Shown here piece by piece: positions 6,098-10,811 of a stretch of 10,811 nt of DNA. Position 1 is the stretch's first letter, and every line of letters begins with the position of its first letter. Below the pieces are notes generated by a model. The model did no database searches. It was not told the origin of the DNA and was given only the letters and a program-made list of their open reading frames with translations. Position numbers and translations under genes: made by a program. This DNA comes from JANOMH01 sp031422295 (GTDB lineage: Bacteria; Pseudomonadota; Alphaproteobacteria; Rhodobacterales; Rhodobacteraceae), in the NCBI GenBank assembly GCA_031422295.1, contig JANOQM010000026.1, forward strand, positions 1 to 10,811, in the 5' to 3' direction.

Positions 6098-7147
6098 ATG
6101 ATCACCAATACCTTCTACGGCCCCGAGACGCAGGGCGACTTCAAACTTTTCGATCTGGGCAATCTGATCCTTGAGTCCGGTGAAACGCTGCGCAACTCCA
6201 AGTTGGCTTATCGCACGATGGGTGAGCTGAACGCCGAAAAGTCCAACGCCATTCTAGTGACGACCTGGTTCTCCGGGACGGGCAAGGTGATGCAGGATGT
6301 CTACGTCGGGCCAGATCAGGCGCTAAATCCGGAGCGCTATTTTATCATCATAGTCGACCAGTTGGGCAGCGGCGTGTCCTCATCGCCGCACAACACTCCG
6401 GCCCCGCAGGCGATGGCGAAATTTCCCAAACTATCGATCGGGGATGACGTGCGCGCACAGCACCGCTTGCTGACCGAGGTGTTCGGGATTGAAAAATTGT
6501 CCCTTGTGGTGGGCGGGTCTATGGGCGGCCAGCAAGCCTATGAATGGGCGGTGGCTTACCCGCCGATGGTTGAACGTGCGGCAATTATCGCCGCGACGGC
6601 GCGCATTTCGCTGCATCAACGGGTGTTTGTAGAGACACTGATCGACGCAATCGTGTCTGATCCAGCGTGGGCCGGCGGCTGGTACGCTTTGGGGTTGGAC
6701 GTGCGGACGGGCATGGACCGGATGGCGCGGATTGTGGCCACGGCGGGCTGGTCGGCGCAGTTCTATCAGGACGAACGCTGGCGCAGCATCATCGGCATGT
6801 CTTCTTTGGATGATTTCATCAATGGCGTGATGAAGGCGTATTTTGAACCGATGGACCCTAACGCGCTGCTGTCCCAGATGCACAAATGGCAGCGGGCCGA
6901 TGTGTCTCTCCATGCGGTCGGCGATCTGGCTGCGGCCCTTTCGCGGATCACGGCGAAAACCATGATCATGCCGATCAGCCACGATCTGTTCTTTCCACCT
7001 CAGGAATGTGAGGCCGATAGCCAGCTTGTGCCGGGGGCCAAGCTGCGGGTGATCCAATCCCCCGAAGGGCACATGGGCCTGAACGGGTTCGAGCCGGGGT
7101 ATATGCAGCAGGTCAACACTTATCTGACCGAATTGCTAGCTGACTAG
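6098..7147 (+). CDS. Alpha/beta hydrolase of the homoserine O-acetyltransferase superfamily
   Basis: This is a 349-residue cytoplasmic protein without a signal peptide. The nucleophile elbow is GGSMGG with Ser141; Asp296 (SHDLFFPP) and His325 (SPEGHMG) complete the triad. The order and spacing are those of the homoserine acetyltransferase superfamily. The region GPDQALNPERYFIIIVDQLG matches the conserved GPGKALDTDRYF segment of that group. However, the MetX feature that normally follows (a Gly-Ser-Thr-Gly-Pro type loop) is replaced by SGVSSSPHNTP, and no methionine genes are nearby. A MetX role is therefore doubtful, and an esterase, amidase or acyltransferase acting on the solute imported by the adjacent NitT/TauT-type transporter is more likely. 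The ribosome site AGTAAGG (6083-6089) overlaps the preceding stop codon, indicating co-transcription with the GlcG-family gene. Confidence 0.85.
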   Translation: MITNTFYGPETQGDFKLFDLGNLILESGETLRNSKLAYRTMGELNAEKSNAILVTTWFSGTGKVMQDVYVGPDQALNPERYFIIIVDQLGSGVSSSPHNTPAPQAMAKFPKLSIGDDVRAQHRLLTEVFGIEKLSLVVGGSMGGQQAYEWAVAYPPMVERAAIIAATARISLHQRVFVETLIDAIVSDPAWAGGWYALGLDVRTGMDRMARIVATAGWSAQFYQDERWRSIIGMSSLDDFINGVMKAYFEPMDPNALLSQMHKWQRADVSLHAVGDLAAALSRITAKTMIMPISHDLFFPPQECEADSQLVPGAKLRVIQSPEGHMGLNGFEPGYMQQVNTYLTELLAD

Positions 7148-7171
7148 GAAAACCAACTGCAACAACGCCAA

Positions 7172-7214
7172 CCTCAAAGCACGCTTTGGGGATCGGTGGG
7201 GGCATGCGCGCCCC
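7172..7214 (+). promoter_or_regulatory. Weak inverted repeats in the 92-bp gap before the ATPase gene
   Basis: CAAAG (7175-7179) pairs with CTTTG (7184-7188), extendable by a G-U pair and two G-C pairs on each side. A second small stem, GGGGC (7199-7203) with GCCCC (7210-7214), follows. There is no T-run. These may be an operator or leader structures within the operon. Support is modest. Confidence 0.25.
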
Positions 7215-7226
7215 ATGGATTACGCC

Positions 7227-7234
7227 GAGGGAGG
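7227..7234 (+). promoter_or_regulatory. Ribosome binding site that fixes the ATPase start at 7240
   Basis: GAGGGAGG ends 5 bases before ATG 7240. The frame is open further upstream to a TTG at 7186, but that codon has no comparable site, so the later ATG is preferred. Confidence 0.75.
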
Positions 7235-7239
7235 CGACG

Positions 7240-8037
7240 ATGAACCATACCACGGACAAGGCCCTGAATGTGCGGGGTGCAACAAAGACCTATGGCACAG
7301 AGTCGGGTGGCATTCACGCGTTGAAAGACGTTGATCTGACGGTCCGGCAGGGTGAATTCATTTCCATCGTCGGGCCTTCGGGTTGCGGGAAGACCACGCT
7401 TTTGTGGTCGATTGCGGGGCTGCACAGGCTGACCTCGGGGGCGATTGCCCTGGGTGATGAATTCATCACCCGCCCCCACCCCAGCATTGGCATGATGTTC
7501 CAAGAGGCGAACTTGCTACCGTGGCGGTCGATCCGCAAGAACATCGAACTGCCGTTTGAGATCCGCAAGCGTCGCCCGGATGCGGCCCGGATCGAGGGGC
7601 TGCTGGAGCGTGTGGGCCTTGGCGGGTTCGGCGACAAGATGCCGCGCGAACTGTCGGGCGGAATGCAGCAACGCGCCTCCATTGTCCGCGCGCTGGCCAG
7701 TGATCCGACGGTTCTGCTGATGGACGAACCCTTTGGTGCGCTGGACGCCTTCACCCGCGACGAGATGAACAAGCTGGTCGAGGAAATCTGGCTGGAGAGC
7801 CGCAAGACGGTGATCCTGATCACCCATTCCATCGCTGAGGCCGTATTTTTGGCCGACAAAGTTTACATCATGTCGGCGCGTCCGGGCCAGATTTCGCGCG
7901 TGATCGACGTGCCTTTTGCGCGGCCAAGGTCACTGGAGCTGATGGAGACGCGTGAGTTCTTCGATCTGGTCAACATGATCAAACACGACATCCAGCATCA
8001 ACCGAAAGCGCCGCATGCGGCAAGGGGGGCAGCATGA
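7240..8037 (+). CDS. NitT/TauT-type ABC transporter ATP-binding protein
   Basis: This 265-residue single-domain ATPase is of the SsuB/TauB/NrtD class. Walker A is GPSGCGKTT (45-53), the Q-loop region reads MMFQEANLLPWRSIRKNIEL, the signature is LSGGMQQR (138-145), Walker B is VLLMDEP (158-164), and the switch histidine is His196 in ITHSIAEAVFLAD. The LLPWR element and the MSARPGQI segment are typical of this family. The length is normal. It energises import through the following permease, with which its stop overlaps by 4 bases (ATGA). Family members carry sulfonates, taurine, nitrate, thiamine precursors and related small solutes; nothing in the ATPase itself shows which applies here. It follows the hydrolase gene by 92 bases, probably in one transcript. 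Confidence 0.94.
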   Translation: MNHTTDKALNVRGATKTYGTESGGIHALKDVDLTVRQGEFISIVGPSGCGKTTLLWSIAGLHRLTSGAIALGDEFITRPHPSIGMMFQEANLLPWRSIRKNIELPFEIRKRRPDAARIEGLLERVGLGGFGDKMPRELSGGMQQRASIVRALASDPTVLLMDEPFGALDAFTRDEMNKLVEEIWLESRKTVILITHSIAEAVFLADKVYIMSARPGQISRVIDVPFARPRSLELMETREFFDLVNMIKHDIQHQPKAPHAARGAA

Positions 8038-8840
8038 GCCAGAACAGCACCGGCATCGCTAGCCCGACAGGGCTTGCCAGCGGCCTTGGCGGCCAAGGGT
8101 TGCGCGAAGTGATCGCCATCATTGCGGTAGCGGTCATTGTCATCGGCGGGGGTGAATTCCTGCTCCGGTTCCTTGAAGTGCCGCAATACATCCTGCCCAC
8201 ACCATCGGCCATCGCCGCCGTGTTCGGCTCGGACGAGATGGCCACGATTGGCGCACATTATTCCTACACCCTTGTCGAGTTGTTTTCCGGCTACGCTATA
8301 GGGGCATCCATTGGCTTGGTTCTGGCCGCCGTGATCACACAGTTTCCCTTCGTTGAAAAAGTGATCACGCCCTACATCCTACTTTTGGTTACCACGCCGA
8401 TGCTGGCGTTGGTTCCGCTGCTGATCCTGAACTTTGGCTTTGGCTATACACCCCGGATCATCGCTGTGGCCCTTGCATCTGGACCAATGGTGATGATCAA
8501 CGCGGCCACCGGGTTTCGGCGGGTGGATACGATGAAGATCGCCTTGGCGCGGTCGTGCGGTGCGTCGACCCTGCAGATATTCACAAAAATCCGCATTCCG
8601 ATGGCAATGCCGATGGTGATTGTGGGTCTGATGATCGGGGCGATTTTCGGGATGATCACCGCCGTTGGTGCCGACATGTCGGGCGGCGGGTTCGGGCTTG
8701 GCAGTCGTTTGACCACCTATTCATCCACCCTGCGGATGCCGGAATTCTTTGCCTGCATCCTGATCCTGGCCGTCACCGGAATCACGATCTACGCCTTCTT
8801 CTTCTGGCTCGGCAAAAAGCTGGCCGGTTGGGAAAGCTGA
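8034..8840 (+). CDS. NitT/TauT-type ABC transporter permease (BPD_transp_1)
   Basis: This is a 268-residue inner-membrane protein of the SsuC/TauC type. After a short polar N-terminus it has a first membrane segment around residues 25-45, followed by the family's ILPTPSAI motif (VPQYILPTPS). A multi-helix core then leads to the cytoplasmic EAA-type loop, here RSCGASTLQIFTKIRIPMAM, which docks on the ATPase. The final helices end with a charged tail (GKKLAGWES). The start ATG overlaps the ATPase stop. A single permease gene implies a homodimeric pore. A 79-base gap with a hairpin separates it from the binding-protein gene, which is unusual only in that the binding protein is encoded last. Confidence 0.93.
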   Translation: MSQNSTGIASPTGLASGLGGQGLREVIAIIAVAVIVIGGGEFLLRFLEVPQYILPTPSAIAAVFGSDEMATIGAHYSYTLVELFSGYAIGASIGLVLAAVITQFPFVEKVITPYILLLVTTPMLALVPLLILNFGFGYTPRIIAVALASGPMVMINAATGFRRVDTMKIALARSCGASTLQIFTKIRIPMAMPMVIVGLMIGAIFGMITAVGADMSGGGFGLGSRLTTYSSTLRMPEFFACILILAVTGITIYAFFFWLGKKLAGWES

Positions 8841-8849
8841 CCCAGAAAC

Positions 8850-8872
8850 GGGTGGACTGGCCGCAGCCGCCC
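8850..8872 (+). promoter_or_regulatory. Intercistronic hairpin between permease and binding-protein genes
   Basis: GGGTGG (8850-8855) pairs with CCGCCC (8867-8872) with one G-U pair. Inside it CTG (8857-8859) pairs with CAG (8864-8866), leaving a GCCG loop and one bulged A. With no T-run, it is more likely an mRNA processing or stability element that allows the binding protein to be made in excess. The role is inferred. Confidence 0.4.
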
Positions 8873-8919
8873 GATCAACCACAAACCCAGCGGCACACCA
8901 TTTCACGGGAGGAAACCTG

Positions 8920-10083
8920 ATGACCATTCAAAACATGACACGTCGCCGCCTGCTGCAAGTCAGCGCCAGCGGCCTTGTGACGACCACGATCCTTGGGGGC
9001 GGCCTGCTGGCTCCCGGCAAGGCGCAGGCAGCACCTTACGGCGACAAATTCACCTGGATTTCGCCGCGTGGTACGATCGAGGTGATGGACGACTACCCCT
9101 ATTGGGTTGCCAAAGAGATGGGCTATTTTGGCGATCTGGGCGTGGAAACCGCGATGGAACCGGGCCCATCCGACGGCACGGCGGTGGTCAAATTCCTTGC
9201 CGTTGAACAGGCCGATATCGGCTTTCCGTCACCGGGCGTGCTGTCGTTTGCCGTCAATGCCGGGATGGACCTCGTCTCGATCTATGGCAGCGGCTATATG
9301 GACCTGTTCAACATCGCCTTCCGGAAAGGCGAGGGCATGACTGACCTGAAGGGGTTGGAGGGCAAGACGGTTCTGCTGGGCTCGGCCGCGTGGCAGGCGA
9401 TTGCCGACCCGATGTTTGCGGCAGTGGGGGTGGACCCGAAAAAGATCACCTATGTCGAGGCCGGCTGGCCCACATGGACCACAGCGCTGGCAGGCGGGCA
9501 GGGCGATGCCTGTCTTGCATGGGAAGGGCTGCGCGCCGATCTTGGGGCCAAAGGGCTGGACTTCGACTATTGGCTGGGGATGCGTGGTTCGCCTTTGCCG
9601 TCAAACTCGCTGGTTGTGCGCCGGACTGATCTGGAAGACCCGGAACGTCTGGCCTTCCTGCAGAAATACCTGCGTGGCTGGGCAATGGGCAGCGAATTTG
9701 CTGACCGCAACCCGCGTGCCGCTGCCGAGATCGTGTTCAAGGCACTGCCGACCACGCGCGCCAACTATGGCCCCCGCGCAGGCACCGAAAGCCTCATGCA
9801 GATCCACCGCACTTTCAAAGGCGACATGACAAAGCGCGCGGGCTGGGGCGAACATGACATTCCGGCTTGGGACAGCTTCTTCAAGATCCTTAAGGACATC
9901 GGCATGTCCAGCATCGACATCGACACGGCGCGCTATGTGACCAATGACTACATCGCCGAAGCGAACGCCTTCGACATGGCAAAGGTCCATGCCGACGCCG
10001 ATGCCTATGCCTTGCCCGAAGACATTGCCGCCATCGACATGGCAGATGTCGAGGCGAAGTTCTACGCCAACGTCATCAACTAA
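8920..10083 (+). CDS. Tat-exported NMT1/THI5-like substrate-binding protein of the NitT/TauT importer
   Basis: This is a 387-residue periplasmic solute-binding protein. The N-terminus has a twin-arginine signal (MTRRRLLQVSA, Arg8-Arg10), a Gly/Thr/Leu core and an AQA cleavage site at about residue 37. Tat export implies folding in the cytoplasm before transport. The mature part fits the NMT1/THI5-like group: DDYPYWVAKEMGYFGDLGV near the start, ADIGFPSPGVLSF, then DLKGLEGKTVLLG and ADPMFAAVGVDPKKITYVEA. These are the usual 'lobe' markers. Many Trp and Tyr residues (for example EAGWPTWTTALAGG) suggest an aromatic-lined pocket. The start has a strong ribosome site, GGGAGGAAA (8907-8915). A hairpin and then a strong terminator follow the stop. 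The ligand is unknown; no sulfonate- or nitrate-specific gene is nearby. Confidence 0.92.
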   Translation: MTIQNMTRRRLLQVSASGLVTTTILGGGLLAPGKAQAAPYGDKFTWISPRGTIEVMDDYPYWVAKEMGYFGDLGVETAMEPGPSDGTAVVKFLAVEQADIGFPSPGVLSFAVNAGMDLVSIYGSGYMDLFNIAFRKGEGMTDLKGLEGKTVLLGSAAWQAIADPMFAAVGVDPKKITYVEAGWPTWTTALAGGQGDACLAWEGLRADLGAKGLDFDYWLGMRGSPLPSNSLVVRRTDLEDPERLAFLQKYLRGWAMGSEFADRNPRAAAEIVFKALPTTRANYGPRAGTESLMQIHRTFKGDMTKRAGWGEHDIPAWDSFFKILKDIGMSSIDIDTARYVTNDYIAEANAFDMAKVHADADAYALPEDIAAIDMADVEAKFYANVIN

Positions 10084-10088
10084 CATCC

Positions 10089-10112
10089 GCGCGCGCCGTA
10101 TGTGGCGCGCGC
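10089..10112 (+). terminator. GC-only hairpin directly after the binding-protein gene
   Basis: GCGCGCGCC (10089-10097) and GGCGCGCGC (10104-10112) are exact inverted repeats around a 6-base loop, starting 5 bases after the stop codon. No T-run follows, so it may protect the 3' end of the mRNA rather than terminate by itself. Confidence 0.5.
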
Positions 10113-10137
10113 CACCCCATTCACACAGCGCAGTCAA

Positions 10138-10157
10138 TTGCCCGTTTTGATGGGCAA
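10138..10157 (+). other. Small hairpin between binding-protein gene and terminator
   Basis: TTGCCC (10138-10143) pairs exactly with GGGCAA (10152-10157) around an 8-base loop. It sits between the GC hairpin and the intrinsic terminator. Together the three stems fill most of the 168-base gap before dhaK. No role is assigned. Confidence 0.35.
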
Positions 10158-10174
10158 AGGCTGGCTGGGTGTCC

Positions 10175-10216
10175 CCTCGCCGGGTGCGCACTCCCGGTGT
10201 CCGGCGAGGTTTTTTT
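10175..10216 (+). terminator. Strong intrinsic terminator upstream of dhaK
   Basis: CCTCGCCGG (10175-10183) and CCGGCGAGG (10201-10209) form a perfect 9-bp GC-rich stem, immediately followed by seven T (10210-10216). This is the clearest Rho-independent terminator in the window. The interior can form a competing stem, CCGGG (10180-10184) with CCCGG (10193-10197), which would exclude part of the main stem. It probably ends the region C transcript. It lies only 35 bases before the dhaK ATG. Confidence 0.9.
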
Positions 10217-10251
10217 ATCCGGGCCTTGTGCCCCAACCCGAGACAATCCAC

Positions 10252-10811
10252 ATGGCGCAGTTCATCAATACAAAAGAAACCATTGTCCAACAGGCGCTGG
10301 ATGGCCTTGTCGCAGCTTCTGGCGGGGCGTTGGCAAGGCTGGACGGATACCCGTTCATCCGGGTCGTCGTCCGATCTGACTGGGACAAATCGCGTGTCGC
10401 CGTCATTTCGGGCGGCGGGTCGGGGCATGAACCGGCACATGCAGGGTTTGTCGGGCAGGGAATGCTGACTGCTGCGGTCTGTGGTGACGTCTTTGCGTCG
10501 CCCTCTGTCGATGCTGTCCTTGCAGGCATCCTTGCCGTGGCGGGCAAGGCCGGATGCCTTCTGATTGTCAAGAATTACACGGGCGACCGGTTGAACTTTG
10601 GCCTTGCGGCAGAACGGGCGCGGACGTTTGGCCTGAAGGTCAACATGGTCATCGTTCAGGATGATATTTCTATTCCGGGGATCAGCCGGCCACGGGGGGT
10701 GGCAGGAACCCTGATCGTCCACAAGCTGGCCGGGGCAGTCTCCGAAAGCGGCGGCGACCTTGAGGCGGTCACAATGGCTGCACAGCGCGCAGCTGCGGGG
10801 GTTATGACAAT
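10252..10811 (+). CDS. dhaK: Dihydroxyacetone kinase, DhaK domain, 5' part (runs off the window)
   Basis: The frame from ATG 10252 is open to the window edge, giving 186 residues. It shows the DhaK substrate-domain motifs: GGGSGHEPAHAGF with His59, CGDVFASPS, and KNYTGDRLNF with Asp112. These correspond to His56 and Asp109 of E. coli DhaK; the covalent substrate-binding histidine lies beyond the window. The stretch PGISRPRGVAGTLIVHKLAG looks more like ATP-dependent (Citrobacter-type) kinases than the phosphotransferase-linked E. coli protein, so a fused DhaK-DhaL enzyme is plausible. The reaction would be phosphorylation of dihydroxyacetone or a related ketotriose/ketotetrose in the cytoplasm. 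The ribosome site is weak. A terminator lies immediately upstream. It may act on products derived from the sugar imported by region A. Confidence 0.9.
   Translation, partial: MAQFINTKETIVQQALDGLVAASGGALARLDGYPFIRVVVRSDWDKSRVAVISGGGSGHEPAHAGFVGQGMLTAAVCGDVFASPSVDAVLAGILAVAGKAGCLLIVKNYTGDRLNFGLAAERARTFGLKVNMVIVQDDISIPGISRPRGVAGTLIVHKLAGAVSESGGDLEAVTMAAQRAAAGVMT

Noticed and set aside
7186..7239. A longer NitT/TauT ATPase starting at TTG 7186
   Set aside because: The rare start codon lacks a ribosome site, whereas ATG 7240 follows GAGGGAGG at proper spacing and gives the usual length.
10113..10251. A known riboswitch (fluoride, guanidine or TPP type) in the dhaK leader
   Set aside because: I compared it with the consensus motifs I remember and found no match. 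Only generic stems and a terminator are visible.
9601..10722. A 373-codon open frame on the minus strand
   Set aside because: It lies antisense to the end of the binding protein, the terminator and dhaK, all of which have clear family motifs. Its translation is rich in Arg, His and Asp without domains, typical of an antisense shadow in GC-rich DNA.

Overview
The window is a densely packed, GC-rich stretch with every gene on the + strand. Start-stop overlaps, strong GGAGG-type ribosome sites, codon use and protein families together suggest an alphaproteobacterium, most likely of the Rhodobacteraceae/Roseobacter type. That placement is an inference from style, not from a marker gene. No rRNA, tRNA, CRISPR array, transposase or phage gene is visible, and no gene-free stretch exceeds 300 bases.

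Region A (1-4351) is a carbohydrate-type ABC importer operon. It holds the 3' end of a periplasmic sugar-binding protein, an RbsA/MglA-type double ATPase, two different BPD_transp_2 permeases, and a cytoplasmic SGNH hydrolase. The hydrolase closely resembles the Mycobacterium smegmatis acyltransferase MsAcT as I recall it. Two distinct permeases with one fused ATPase is the layout known from the rhamnose (RhaSTPQ) and AI-2 (LsrACDB) importers; the substrate here cannot be read from the sequence. A perfect 12-bp hairpin (4391-4422) lies just after the operon.

Region B (about 4440-5425) is a LuxR-type regulator with a C-terminal helix-turn-helix. Its 5' end looks damaged: family-like coding sequence continues upstream of the first usable start codon but is blocked by an in-frame TGA. 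Between it and the next gene lie a perfect 24-bp palindrome and further inverted repeats, which are good operator candidates.

Region C (5575-10083) holds an exported GlcG/HbpS-family protein with four cysteines, an alpha/beta hydrolase of the homoserine O-acetyltransferase superfamily that is probably not MetX, and a complete NitT/TauT-type ABC importer (ATPase, permease, Tat-exported binding protein). Read together they suggest uptake of a small molecule followed by intracellular hydrolysis or acyl transfer. This is the best candidate for an undescribed system in the window, but the substrate is unknown.

Region D (10252 to the edge) is the first 186 codons of a dihydroxyacetone kinase (DhaK domain), open at the window end. 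A textbook intrinsic terminator (10175-10216) ends only 35 bases before its start codon, so it is either the end of region C's operon or part of a dhaK leader. DhaK fits carbohydrate or polyol catabolism and may belong functionally with region A.
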